A DNA stretch of 64,000 bases from Streptomyces sp. SAI-127 (lineage in GTDB: Bacteria; Actinomycetota; Actinomycetes; Streptomycetales; Streptomycetaceae): positions 372,001 through 436,000 of the forward strand of contig NZ_JARXYJ010000001.1 of assembly GCF_029894425.1 (NCBI RefSeq), written 5' to 3'. A program made the position numbers and the translations under genes. Below the pieces are notes generated by a model. That model searched no databases, was not told the origin of the DNA, and was given only the letters and a program-made list of their open reading frames with translations. This document shows, one piece after another, positions 16,266 through 25,198 of this stretch; within the stretch, counting starts at the first letter, position 1, and every line of letters starts with the position of its first letter.

Positions 16266-17489
16266 ATGCCTGAAGCCGTCGTAGTCGCTGCCGCCCGCAC
16301 GCCCATCGGGCGCGCTTTCAAGGGTTCCCTGAAGGATGTCCGCCCCGACGACCTCGCGGTGACGGCGGTCCGCGCGGCCCTCGGCCAGCTACCCGGACTG
16401 GACCCGACACAGATAGATGACCTGCATCTCGGCTGCGCCGAGCCGAGCGGCGAGCACGGTGCCAACATCGCCCGGCGGGTGGCCGTACAGCTGGGGCTCG
16501 ACGAGGTGCCCGGCACCACGGTCAACCGTTTCTGCTCGTCCTCCTTGCAGACCGCCCGGATGGCCTTCCACGCCATCAAGGCAGGAGAAGGCCACGTCTT
16601 CGTCAGCGCGGGTGTCGAGTGCGTCTCCCGCTACCGGCACTTCGGGCCCACCGGAGCGGATGCCGACGACGTCTTGAACCCGGCATTCGAGCAGGCCAGG
16701 GACCGTACCGCGGAGGAAGCTCGAACCAACGGCCTGTGGACCGATCCCCGCTCCGACGGCCTGCTGCCCGACGTCTACATCGGCATGGGGCAGACCGCGG
16801 AGAACGTCGCGGGCCTTTCCAAGATCAGCCGCCAGGAGCAGGATCACTACGCCCTGCGCAGCCAGCAGCTGTACGCCAAGGCCGCCGAGTCCGGGGTCCA
16901 CGCCCGGGAGATCACCCCTGTCCGAAGGCCCGACGGCACGGTGATCGCGACCGACGACAGCCCGCGCCCCGGCACGACGTACGAGGCGCTGGAAGGCCTC
17001 CAGCCGGCCTTCCGGCCAGGCGGCTCGGTCACCGCAGGAAACTCCTGCCCGCTGAACGACGGAGCCGCCGCCGTGGTCATCATGAGCGACGTCAGGGCGC
17101 GAGAGCTCGGCATCACTCCCCTGGCCAGGATCGTGGCCACCGGTGTGTCCGGCCTCTCCCCGGAGATCATGGGCCTGGGGCCGGTCGAGGCCACACGGCG
17201 GGCCCTCGCGCACGCCGGCCTGTCGATCGGGGACATCGACCTGTTCGAGATGAACGAGGCGTTCGCCGTTCAGGTCATCGCCTCTCAGCGCGAACTCCGC
17301 ATTCCACTGGAAAGGCTCAACGTGCACGGTGGGGCCATCGCGCTGGGGCATCCGTTCGGTGCGACCGGCGCCCGCATCATGACCACGTTGATCAACGGTC
17401 TGCGTACGCGCGACGCGCAGTGGGGCGTGGAGACCATGTGCGTCGGAGGCGGACAGGGCATGGCCATGGTGCTCGAACGCCTCAGCTGA
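16266..17489 (+). CDS. acetyl-CoA acyltransferase (thiolase)
   Basis: A 407-residue thiolase. Seen: nucleophile Cys at about residue 90 in NRFCSSSLQT, the GHPFGATGAR motif with the active-site His, and the second catalytic Cys in CVGGGQGMAM. It should cleave a 3-ketoacyl-CoA such as acetoacetyl-CoA or 3-oxoadipyl-CoA to acetyl-CoA plus a shortened acyl-CoA. The ATG at 16266 has GAGAGG 8 nt upstream; a GTG at 16257 is an alternative. It is divergent from the leftward operon and pairs logically with the acetoacetate-CoA ligase. Confidence 0.93.
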   Translation: MPEAVVVAAARTPIGRAFKGSLKDVRPDDLAVTAVRAALGQLPGLDPTQIDDLHLGCAEPSGEHGANIARRVAVQLGLDEVPGTTVNRFCSSSLQTARMAFHAIKAGEGHVFVSAGVECVSRYRHFGPTGADADDVLNPAFEQARDRTAEEARTNGLWTDPRSDGLLPDVYIGMGQTAENVAGLSKISRQEQDHYALRSQQLYAKAAESGVHAREITPVRRPDGTVIATDDSPRPGTTYEALEGLQPAFRPGGSVTAGNSCPLNDGAAAVVIMSDVRARELGITPLARIVATGVSGLSPEIMGLGPVEATRRALAHAGLSIGDIDLFEMNEAFAVQVIASQRELRIPLERLNVHGGAIALGHPFGATGARIMTTLINGLRTRDAQWGVETMCVGGGQGMAMVLERLS

Positions 17490-17659
17490 ATACCCCTCGC
17501 AGACCTGGGGTCGCCTACCAGCTGGAAGGCCTCGGGCAGACGCCTGACGCACGGCTGTCACCTTCCTCGGCCCCGTACCCCGGCGGACGCCGCCGCCCAG
17601 CGGTCCGGTCGAACTGCTTCCCGCGCCGGCCATTGATTGGCCTCTGAGAACGACGGGAC

Positions 17660-17701
17660 CGGCCTCCGGCAGCGCGCCTTGCGGTTTGCCGCCGGAGGCC
17701 G
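17660..17701. terminator. hairpin terminator after the thiolase
   Basis: CGGCCTCCGGC (17660-17670) and its exact complement (17691-17701) form an 11-bp GC-rich stem with a 20-nt loop, placed 170 bp after the thiolase stop and just past the end of a converging gene fragment. No T-run, as is usual for Streptomyces. Confidence 0.6.
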
Positions 17702-17712
17702 TTGTGGCCGGG

Positions 17713-18020
17713 TCAGTAGCCGACGGTGAAGCGTTGGTTGAGGTGGCGGGGGTTTTCGATCTCGTCGACGAGGGCGCTCTCGTAGTCCTCGTAGGAGATG
17801 CGGGCCTGGCCGTCGTCGCCGACGACGGGGTGGTCGAGGCCGGTGCGGTAGTGGCCGGCGCGCGTACCGGGGGCGAAGTGGACCGGGGGCGGGGACAGGT
17901 AGGTCCAGGTCACGCCGCCGTCGAGGGCGAGGTAGGCGTCGAGCGCGCTGATCTGCCCGATGGCGTAGGGCTTGAACTCCTCGGGGAAGCCGGGGGCGTC
18001 GAAGAAGCGCCCGATGCACG
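17713..18020 (-). pseudogene. C-terminal fragment of an NAD(P)H-binding (NmrA/YwnB-like) oxidoreductase
   Basis: About 100 residues read as the end of an atypical SDR of the NAD(P)H-binding type: FPEEFKPYAIGQ, TWTYLSPP, RAGHYRTGLDHPVVGDDGQ, ISYEDYESALVDEIENP. The Rossmann N-terminal half is missing; upstream of about 18020 the frame turns into Arg-rich non-protein sequence. A truncated gene stranded at the edge of a debris patch that also holds transposase remnants. Confidence 0.75.
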
Positions 18021-18246
18021 GACGAGCAGGCTTCGCCCTTCTACGCCACGGCATCCCTCTCGGATAGCGACACCCTCCGTCACCACCGAATGTGAGACAG
18101 GGCCCGGTTAACGGTGGATCTTGAAAGTGGAGTGACACTGAGTTTGATCCAGCCGGCCTGGGCCCCGTCGACCAGCTGATGTGCCCCGGGTTTGATGGAG
18201 TCGGGTCGCCGGAGAATTGACCGTCCAGCAGCACCCGGAGCCTGCC

Positions 18247-18376
18247 ATGCCCCGTAGTTGTCCTCCCGAGTTCCGCCGCAAGGTCCTGGACCTGGTCGAG
18301 TCCGGCCGCAAGGTCGCTGAAGTCGCCCAACTCCTGGGAATCAGCGAGCAAACCCCATCTACATGTGGCGCCGTCA
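18247..18376 (+). mobile_element. remnant of an IS3-family transposase OrfA
   Basis: From ATG 18247 the reading is MPRSCPPEFRRKVLDLV... ending in VAQLLGISEQT, the HTH of IS3-family OrfA. Two extra bases then break the frame; restoring it gives IYMWRRQ, the expected continuation, after which similarity stops. Only the first quarter of OrfA is left and OrfB is absent, so the element is dead. Confidence 0.7.
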
Positions 18377-18526
18377 GCGATTGATCCATCCAGCTGACGC
18401 CCGGAGAGACGCGCCATTCTCCTCGCGCGAGAAGATGACGCACCGAGCGCGCCGACACCAGATCCCACGGACGAACCTCAGACAGGTACTGACACACCGT
18501 CAGGAAGTCAGCAAGCGAGACTGCCA

Positions 18527-18622
18527 CAGGTCAGCGGCGACCCGGAGCCCGAGCAGCTGCCCGAGGAGTTCTCGAAAGTAGTCCTGGAATGGGTGGCCTC
18601 CGCACTGCAGTCCGCCGCGTAA
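18527..18622 (+). pseudogene. 3' tail of an unidentified gene
   Basis: The last 31 codons before TAA at 18620 read as an acidic, amphipathic, protein-like C-terminus (PEPEQLPEEF, then VVLEWVASAL) with strong codon bias, but no start or recognisable domain lies upstream. It looks like the end of a gene whose body was deleted with the neighbouring IS debris. Function unknown. Confidence 0.35.
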
Positions 18623-18627
18623 CCCGG

Positions 18628-20205
18628 TCACCTGACCCCGATGTGGGCACCGGGCCCGAGCGGCAGGTCGAACCCGTAGAAGATCCCCAGGATCGCCAGC
18701 CACAGCGCCAGAAACGGTCCGGCGAATATGGCCAGCCGGGAGATGAGGGTGCCGAGCCTGGCTTCGGGTTCGTACTCGCGGAGCATCGCCAGAACTAGGA
18801 ACACGTACGGGTTCATGGGTGTCAGGACGCCGGTCGCGGAGTCGCCGATACGGAAGGCGGCCTGGCTGAGTGCCGGGCTCATGCCCATGAGCATGAACGC
18901 CGGAATGAAGACCGGACCCACCAGCGACCACAGGGCGGAACCGGAGAGGATGAAGAGGTTGAGGCAGGCGACGAGCAGGACGAACGCCATGATCGCCCAG
19001 AAGCCCGTCACGCCCAGCGAGTTGAACACCGCGGCGGCCTTCACGGCCAGCAGCACCGCGACATTGGACCAGGTGAACAGCGCGATGACCTGCGCGGCGA
19101 CGAACATCATGACGATGTAGCCGGACATGGTCTTCACCGAGTCGGTCACAGCGGTGACCGCGTCCTCGGTGCTGGTGAGCGTCTTGACGGTGATCCCGTA
19201 CGTCAGCCCCGCCAGCAGGAACGCGCCGAAGAGGACCGGAACGATGCCGCTGAGCAGCGGCGAAGGCACATAGGCGCCGCCATCGCCGCGCAGGGGCGCC
19301 CCCGGCGGCAGCCACAGGGCGAGAACCGCACCCAGATAGACCACGACGACGATGCCCGTCAGCAGCAGGCCCCGGCGCTGGACGGGGGTGAGGCGTACGT
19401 CCTGCCCGGCCGGCTCGTCGTCGGCCGACTCGTACGGGCCGAGGCGCGGCTCCAGGACGCGGCTGATGAGGAATCCGCCCAGCAGCGCGAGCGCGATGCT
19501 GCTCGACGCGGTGAAGAAGTAGTTGATGAGCAGATGTATGTCGAGCCCGTCGGCCGCCGGGAGCACCGCGGCCGCCTGCTGGGTGATGCCCACGTAGAGG
19601 GCGTCGAGGGAACCGATGGTGAACCCGGCTGCGTAGCCCGCGGTGACACAGGCGAAGCCGCCGATCAGGCCTGCCGCCGGATGACGTCCGGCGTTCTTGA
19701 AGACCAGGGCCGCCAGCGGCGGGAGCACGATGGCGGCGACATCGCTCATCATGTGCGCCTGACTGGCGATGAGGGCAACGGCATACGGCAGCGTGGCGCG
19801 CGGGACCCTGGCCAGGGTCGCCCGCATCGCGGCCTCCAGCAGACCGGTCCGCTCGCATAGTCCGACCACCATGATCAGGACGAGCACGGCGCCGATCGGC
19901 GGGAACGTCGCGAAGTTGGGGATCAGGTTCTCCACCAGCCAGCGCAGCCCCTCGCTGGTGAACAGGCCGGTGATCGCCTTGGTGTCGTCGGTGCCGGGGA
20001 CGTCCACGGCGACATGGGCGAGAGCGAGGGCGGTGGAGACGGCGCCCAGCAGGAGGAAGAGGGCGGCGAACAGCACGATCGGGTTGGGCAGAGCGTTGCC
20101 CGCCCGCTCGATGAGCGCGAGGACGCGGTCGAGGACGCCGCGCCGTTCCCTGTCCGGGGTCCCGCCTTCTGGGGTGGGGAGGCCGGTCAACGAGGGGGAG
20201 GACAT
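18628..20205 (-). CDS. AbgT-family transporter
   Basis: A 525-residue inner-membrane protein with about nine to eleven hydrophobic segments. It matches the AbgT (p-aminobenzoyl-glutamate transporter) family: the N-terminal region NALPNPIVLFA, ASQAHMMSDVAAIVLPPLAA in the first half and MNPYVFLVLAMLREYEP near the C-terminus. Family members import p-aminobenzoyl-glutamate or export sulfonamide-like compounds. Its start overlaps the stop of the amidohydrolase (TGATG), so the transporter and hydrolase are a translationally coupled pair, probably uptake then hydrolysis of an amide or dipeptide-like compound. Confidence 0.92.
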   Translation of the reverse strand: MSSPSLTGLPTPEGGTPDRERRGVLDRVLALIERAGNALPNPIVLFAALFLLLGAVSTALALAHVAVDVPGTDDTKAITGLFTSEGLRWLVENLIPNFATFPPIGAVLVLIMVVGLCERTGLLEAAMRATLARVPRATLPYAVALIASQAHMMSDVAAIVLPPLAALVFKNAGRHPAAGLIGGFACVTAGYAAGFTIGSLDALYVGITQQAAAVLPAADGLDIHLLINYFFTASSSIALALLGGFLISRVLEPRLGPYESADDEPAGQDVRLTPVQRRGLLLTGIVVVVYLGAVLALWLPPGAPLRGDGGAYVPSPLLSGIVPVLFGAFLLAGLTYGITVKTLTSTEDAVTAVTDSVKTMSGYIVMMFVAAQVIALFTWSNVAVLLAVKAAAVFNSLGVTGFWAIMAFVLLVACLNLFILSGSALWSLVGPVFIPAFMLMGMSPALSQAAFRIGDSATGVLTPMNPYVFLVLAMLREYEPEARLGTLISRLAIFAGPFLALWLAILGIFYGFDLPLGPGAHIGVR

Positions 20206-21506
20206 CAGGGCCGCCTTCCAGTCGGCGCGGTCGGCAGCAGGTCCTTGCGGACCACGCCGTCCTGGACGACACAGACGATGTTCGCGGGATCGCCGAGGAC
20301 GCCGATGTCCGTGAGCGGGTCGCCGTCGCAGAGGAGCAGGTCGGCGGTGCGGCCGGGGGTGAGGGTGCCCAACCGGTCCGCCATGCCGAGGAGTTCGGCG
20401 GAGGTGCGGGTGCCGGCGACGATGGCGGCCATCGGGTCCATACCCAGGTCCACCAGATAGGTGAGTTCCATCAGGTTCACGCCGTGCGGACCTACGGCGG
20501 CGTCCGTGCCCAGCGCGATCCGGGCACCGTACTCGATGGCCCGGGCGATGTTCTCCTTGGTGATCCCGGACCAGCGGACCTTCTTCTCGTAGTGGTAGGG
20601 CGGCATCGTGTCCTTGTTGATGCCGGCATACACGGTGGACAGGGTCGGCACGACGAAGACGCCGCGCTCGCCGGCCAGATCGAGGGCCCGCTCGTCCAGG
20701 CCGTAGCCGTGCTCGATGCTGGTGACGCCGCCGCGCAGGGCGTTGAGGATGCCGGCGTTGCCCTGGGCGTGCGCGGCGACCGGCTTGTCGCCGTGCCGGC
20801 GGGCCTCGTCGACGACGGCCCGGATCTCCTCCTCCAGCAGGCCCTCGTCGTCGGGCTGGTCGTACGGGCTGCCCATCCCGCCCGTGGCGCAGATCTTCAC
20901 CAGGTCGGCGCCCTCGCGCAGCACCCGGCGGACGGCGAGCCGCGCCTCGTCGGAGGTGTCGGCGATCTCGGACATCCCGGCGCTCAGGTCGGTGCCGTCG
21001 GGCAGGCGCACGTCGGCGTGACCGCCGGTGTGGCTGATGATCCGTACGGCCGTGTGCAGTCGTGGGCCCACGATCCGGCCGGTCTCGACGGCGGTGCGGT
21101 AGCCCGCGGACAGGCCGCCCAGGTCGCGGGCGGTGGTGATGCCCGCGTCGATGGTCTGGCGCAGCCGGGCAGCGGTGTCCAGAGTGACCAGCACGGGATC
21201 GAGTTCGGCGCGGCGGCCGGGGGGCGAGCCCTGCGCGTAGGCGAGGTGGACGTGGCAGTCGAAGAAACCGGGCAGCACCGTACGGCCCCCGGCGTCGATG
21301 GTCCGGACGGCCTCGGTAGCGGGCGGGGCTGCCGCGGCGGGTCCGGCGTAGGTGATGGCTCCCTCGGCATCGGTCACGAGGACGGCGTCGTTCACGGGGG
21401 CGACACCCGTGCCGTCGATGAGCCGGGCATGGTGGATACGCAGAGGGGTCCTGCTGGTCTCTCGCGCGGTGACATCTGTCGCGGTACCGGTCGTGGCATC
21501 CGTCAT
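20205..21506 (-). CDS. metal-dependent amidohydrolase
   Basis: A 433-residue amidohydrolase-superfamily enzyme. Seen: the first metal motif LPGFFDCHVHLAYA (HxH), the lysine region ADLVKICATGG, HAQGN and SIEHGYGL with metal-binding His residues, and LGTDAAVGPHG with the catalytic Asp. The type is the imidazolonepropionase/prolidase-like group that cleaves amide or Xaa-Pro bonds. ATG 21506 is chosen with GGAGGAG upstream at somewhat long spacing; residues before it are not conserved-looking. It is coupled to the AbgT transporter and divergent from an Lrp-type regulator. Confidence 0.9.
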   Translation of the reverse strand: MTDATTGTATDVTARETSRTPLRIHHARLIDGTGVAPVNDAVLVTDAEGAITYAGPAAAAPPATEAVRTIDAGGRTVLPGFFDCHVHLAYAQGSPPGRRAELDPVLVTLDTAARLRQTIDAGITTARDLGGLSAGYRTAVETGRIVGPRLHTAVRIISHTGGHADVRLPDGTDLSAGMSEIADTSDEARLAVRRVLREGADLVKICATGGMGSPYDQPDDEGLLEEEIRAVVDEARRHGDKPVAAHAQGNAGILNALRGGVTSIEHGYGLDERALDLAGERGVFVVPTLSTVYAGINKDTMPPYHYEKKVRWSGITKENIARAIEYGARIALGTDAAVGPHGVNLMELTYLVDLGMDPMAAIVAGTRTSAELLGMADRLGTLTPGRTADLLLCDGDPLTDIGVLGDPANIVCVVQDGVVRKDLLPTAPTGRRP

Positions 21507-21556
21507 GGCGGGCGATTCACTCCTCCGATATGTGGAACAGGCGAATGGAGTGTGGA

Positions 21557-22735
21557 ATGCACGAGAAAACTCCGGGTCACAGTGCAGCTTTCGACCCCGA
21601 TTCCGCCAAGCCGCGCAGGAACGCGCCACCCGGAGGAGCGCAGGATTTCGCCGCGCTGGGACTGGACGAGCTCGACCGTGCCGTCGTGCACGCGCTGCAG
21701 ATCCGCCCTCGGGCCCCGTGGACGCTCGTAGGAGAGGTGCTTGCCGTCAACCCGGTGACCGCCGCCCGACGGTGGCACCGGATGGAGAACGCCGGGCTGG
21801 CCTGGGTGACGGCCTATCCGCGGCTGACCAACTCCAGGATCGTGGTCACCGGGATCGTGGAGGTGGATGCGGAACCCGGCGCCGCCGAGGACGTGGCACG
21901 GACCCTCGCCGCGGACCCGGCGGTGGCGAACGTCAAGCTGATGGCGGGCGGCCGGGACCTGGTGGCCTCCGTACAGGCTCGGGACCTGACCGAGCTGGCC
22001 CGCCTCACCACCCTGCTCTTCCAGGGAACTCCGGGAGTACGGGCGACCCGTACGCATGTGTCGACGGGAGTCCCCACCGAGGGCAGCCGATGGCGGTTGC
22101 GCAGCCTGGACGCCGTCCAGTGCGCCCGGATCGAGGCGGCACTGCCGGCTCCGCCCGAGAGCAAGGACACGGGGAGATGGGACGACCTGGACGAGCGGCT
22201 CGTGGAACTGCTGAGCACCGACGGGCGCATGCCCCTGCGCCGGTTGGCCGCGGAGACCGACACAGGCCTGACGACTGTGCGTCGTCGCCTGCGGTCGCTG
22301 CTCGCCACCGGGGTGAGCCTGCGCTGCGACCTGGCCCGCCCGCTGTCCGGATGGCCCCTGTCCGCGGTGTACTTCGCGTCCGTTCCGGCTCAGTACCTGG
22401 AGGAGACGAGCCGGGCGCTGTCCGGCGTACGGGAGGTCCGGTCGTGCGCGATCACGGCGGGACCGCACAACCTCGTGATCGACGTCTGGCTGCGCGCCCT
22501 GGCCGACGTACACACCTTCGAGGCCCACCTGTCGGGCCGGCTGCCACGCCTGACCATCGGCGACCGGTCGGTGGTGCTGCGCACGGTCAAGCACATGGGC
22601 CGGCTGCTGGACGGGGACGGCCGGTGTGTCGGCGTCGTCCCGCTCGGCCATCCGCAGGACCAGGACGTGCCCCGCCGGGCACTGCGCATGGTCGGCACCA
22701 CCTCGCCCGGAGTGCCCGACGCGGCGCTTCCGTGA
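21557..22735 (+). CDS. Lrp/AsnC-family regulator with duplicated HTH
   Basis: A 392-residue protein made of two tandem Lrp/AsnC-like units: an HTH near residues 30-75 (LDELDRAVVHALQI) and a second near 205-250 (WDDLDERLVELLSTDGRMPLRRLA), each followed by a RAM-like ligand domain. The duplication is a known actinobacterial architecture. GGAG lies 6 nt before ATG 21557. It is divergent from the amidohydrolase/AbgT operon and probably controls it in response to its substrate or an amino acid. The direct repeat TGTGGAA at 21531 and 21551 lies in the shared promoter. Confidence 0.88.
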   Translation: MHEKTPGHSAAFDPDSAKPRRNAPPGGAQDFAALGLDELDRAVVHALQIRPRAPWTLVGEVLAVNPVTAARRWHRMENAGLAWVTAYPRLTNSRIVVTGIVEVDAEPGAAEDVARTLAADPAVANVKLMAGGRDLVASVQARDLTELARLTTLLFQGTPGVRATRTHVSTGVPTEGSRWRLRSLDAVQCARIEAALPAPPESKDTGRWDDLDERLVELLSTDGRMPLRRLAAETDTGLTTVRRRLRSLLATGVSLRCDLARPLSGWPLSAVYFASVPAQYLEETSRALSGVREVRSCAITAGPHNLVIDVWLRALADVHTFEAHLSGRLPRLTIGDRSVVLRTVKHMGRLLDGDGRCVGVVPLGHPQDQDVPRRALRMVGTTSPGVPDAALP

Positions 22736-22804
22736 GTGTTCTCGTCGTGGCGCTCCGCGGCCGGGCCCGTACCGGAGCCAGGTTGGGAACGTCTCGCAGG
22801 CGGG

Positions 22805-23916
22805 TTACCCGAGGCACTTCAACAAAAGCCCGAGAACGTCGTCGGCCGAGTTCATCCCGGCTATCTCCTCGGCCACCGTCGCGGCGCCGTCGGCCACCGC
22901 CTGGTCGGCAAGCACTCGCGCGACCGCGTCGGCGACCTGGTCCGGGGTGTCGATGACCACGGCCGCGCCCGCTTCGGCGGCGCGCGCGGCGTTGACGGGC
23001 TTGTCCAGGCCCATCGGGCACAGGACCATCGGCCGGGCGGCGCTCAACGCGGACAGCACACTGCCCGCTCCCGCAGAGGACACCACCACGTCCACTCCCT
23101 CCAGCAGGTACCTCATCGGACGAAACCGGCCAGGTGCACCCGCGTGGGGTCGACCGGCCGGTCCCCGACGTCCGTTGCGGAGTGAGGAGCGACAAGAACG
23201 TTGACGTCCAGGGCGGCCAGCGAGTCCAGGATTGCGGCGAGGGTGCCGGGATCCTCGACAACCGTGCCCAGAGTCACGAGGACCAACGGGCGGTCCTCGC
23301 GGTCGGCGAACTTCGGCCGGGACCACATGCTGTTCTCGTCGGAGTGCGGCTCGGGACGGATGGCTATTCGCTCCGCGGGCAGCGTGTAGCCGTCCCGAAG
23401 CAGACTGTCGGGCCACGGGTCGATGTAGGCGACGGGCGCCGTGGGGGCCACTCCGTAATGGGCGAAGCGAGCGACGGCAGCCTCGGCAAGCACGCTAGCC
23501 AGCCCGGCGTCGAGCGGCAGGGCCGCCCCATGCGCTGCCCAAGGGACGCCTAGCGAGGCAGCGGCAAGTGGGCCGAGGTAGTCGACCATGTCGGCGACGA
23601 TGAAGTCGGGGGCGAAGGCGGTGGCGGCGGCAACCGCGGCCTCCGCACCCAGGCCCACTCGGGATTCGACGAAGAACTCGACCGGTCCGGCCGCCATGTC
23701 CTGCATAGCGTCAATTTCGGCACGTCGGGTGACATCCTGCAGGGTCTCCGGGATGCTCGGGCCGGCAGGGAGTAAGGGCGTCGGAGCAGTCGAGGCGGCC
23801 ATCGACGCATGGCTGAGCACGGCGACTTCGTGACCGGCACGGCGAGCCGCCGCAACGAGCGGCAGCATGGGCAGCAAGTGTCCAAAGGCGGGCGTGGTGG
23901 AGAACAGGATGCGCAC
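22805..23916 (-). pseudogene. MGT/UGT-type glycosyltransferase, single-base frameshift
   Basis: The N-terminal GT-B domain (VRILFSTTPAFGHLLPMLPL) and the acceptor/donor linker (LVLVTLGTVVED) are in one frame, which stops at 23113. The donor-sugar domain continues in another frame (PMRYLLEGVDVVVSSAGAGS, then MVLCPMGLDKPVNAAR). Adding one C at about 23118 joins them as ...LAGFVPMRYLLEG, giving about 370 residues, a normal size. Macrolide- or flavonoid-type glycosyltransferases use NDP-sugars. GTG start with GAGGAG just upstream. Either a decayed gene or an error in a C run. Confidence 0.82.
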
Positions 23917-24001
23917 GGAACTCCTCAACGTGATGTGGCGGCCATGTCATCGGCCGCTCGAAGGCGACGCGGAACGTCGGCTGGCAGCGGGCAGGCAACT
24001 A

Positions 24002-24019
24002 CCGGTCCGCCCGGACCGG
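24002..24019. terminator. short GC hairpin between cupin and glycosyltransferase genes
   Basis: CCGGTCC-GCCC-GGACCGG forms a perfect 7-bp stem with a 4-nt loop, 150 bp past the end of the leftward cupin gene and before the glycosyltransferase start. It fits a factor-independent stop for the cupin transcript. Confidence 0.45.
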
Positions 24020-24172
24020 ACGGACTGCGCGTCCGCCCAACGACGGCGGCCAAAGCGTCTTTGGCCCACGGCAGACCGTTCCGGCGGGACGGACGAGGGA
24101 CATGCTTGGGGGAACCGAGTGGTTCTGCCCCCGATTCCTGGCCTGAGTAATGAGCGGTACCGCGGTGCGGCG

Positions 24173-24646
24173 TCAGTCGAAGGTGAATCCGTATGTGTCG
24201 GCGACGGCGGCCATCGCCTTCACGTCGACTTCGTTGAGCGGCGGGCCCACCTGTCCGCGCACGCCCGGAGTACCTATCTCGGTGAACATCGCGTCCATGC
24301 CGCCCGGGGCGTACAGGAAGTAGATGCGCGCGGGCTTGGTCCGGCTCAGGTTCCTGAAGGAATGCCGTACACCCTTGGGCACGTAGACCACCCCGCCTGC
24401 CTCGACCTCGTATTTTTCGTCCCCGGCGGTGATGACGAGTTCTCCGTCCATGACGATGAACGTCTCCGACTCGCCGTGATGCGTGTGCGGAGGCGGTCCG
24501 GCGTCCGCGGGCATGATGGCCTCCACCAGGGAGAGTTCACCATTGGTGTGCGTCGCCTTCAGCAGCGTGGTGTACGTGTCACCCACCAGGTAAACAGGCT
24601 CACCACCGTCCGGCGGAACGTGCACGGGGGGAATGTGTAGGGACAC
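24173..24646 (-). CDS. single-domain cupin protein
   Basis: A 157-residue protein with a complete cupin barrel: PPPHTHHGESETFIVMDGE carries the His/His/Glu ligands and GVVYVPKGVRHSFRN the last His. Such small cupins bind a metal and act as isomerases, dioxygenases or sensors; nothing nearby decides the substrate. The GTG at 24646 is preceded by AAAGGA at good spacing. It is transcribed alone, between a glycosyltransferase remnant and a 550-bp spacer. Confidence 0.88.
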   Translation of the reverse strand: MSLHIPPVHVPPDGGEPVYLVGDTYTTLLKATHTNGELSLVEAIMPADAGPPPHTHHGESETFIVMDGELVITAGDEKYEVEAGGVVYVPKGVRHSFRNLSRTKPARIYFLYAPGGMDAMFTEIGTPGVRGQVGPPLNEVDVKAMAAVADTYGFTFD

Positions 24647-25198
24647 GCGTGATCCTTTGACTCATGTGACGTTGAAACGGCGGACACACCATGGAGTGCC
24701 GCCCACCGCAGTCGGAGTCTGGCAAGAGTGACCACCCCGACACCACAACACGAGGTGCTCAATAGGTGCTCACTCGTGTCCATTCCTGTACGGCCAAAGG
24801 CTTGAGCACACATGCCAACTCATAGCGCAGGTCTGGACGCAGGCTGATCCCAAGGGGCTTGTCGGCGCTCGCACCGAGGCCGCCGGCTTGGCTCTTCGCC
24901 GAACTCGGCGAAGAACCGCATTGAGGCTGACTATTGCTGATGGATGAAGCGTCGGCTTCACGAGGTCGTCTCAGCGGCTCGGCGAACGTCATGGCGGTGA
25001 GCATTAGTTGGCATGGGACGACCAGGAAATGAGCACCGTGGCCGCGCGGTCCGGGCCGGTGACGATGCCACGATCGGACCGTGAGGCGCCCGGTGCCCGC
25101 TGGGCAGTCGGCCTGCGTTGCAGAACGCTGACGGCGCTGTAAGAACACGAACCGACGCGGCCCGGCCGAGAACGTCCTGTCATGAAGAGGTAACCAGC
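24647..25198. other. 550-bp spacer with a 22-bp palindrome
   Basis: No gene is recognised. The notable feature is a palindrome at 24893-24914, with 10-bp perfect arms (TCTTCGCCGA and its complement) around AC. It is far from either gene start, so it may be an orphan operator, a hairpin, or part of a lost element. Composition in 24660-25000 is lower in GC than the flanking genes. Confidence 0.5.

Noticed and set aside
18500..20272. Second minus-strand frame of 590 codons over the AbgT gene
   Set aside because: Arg/Pro-rich shadow of the AbgT transporter in another frame; only the hydrophobic frame makes a plausible protein.
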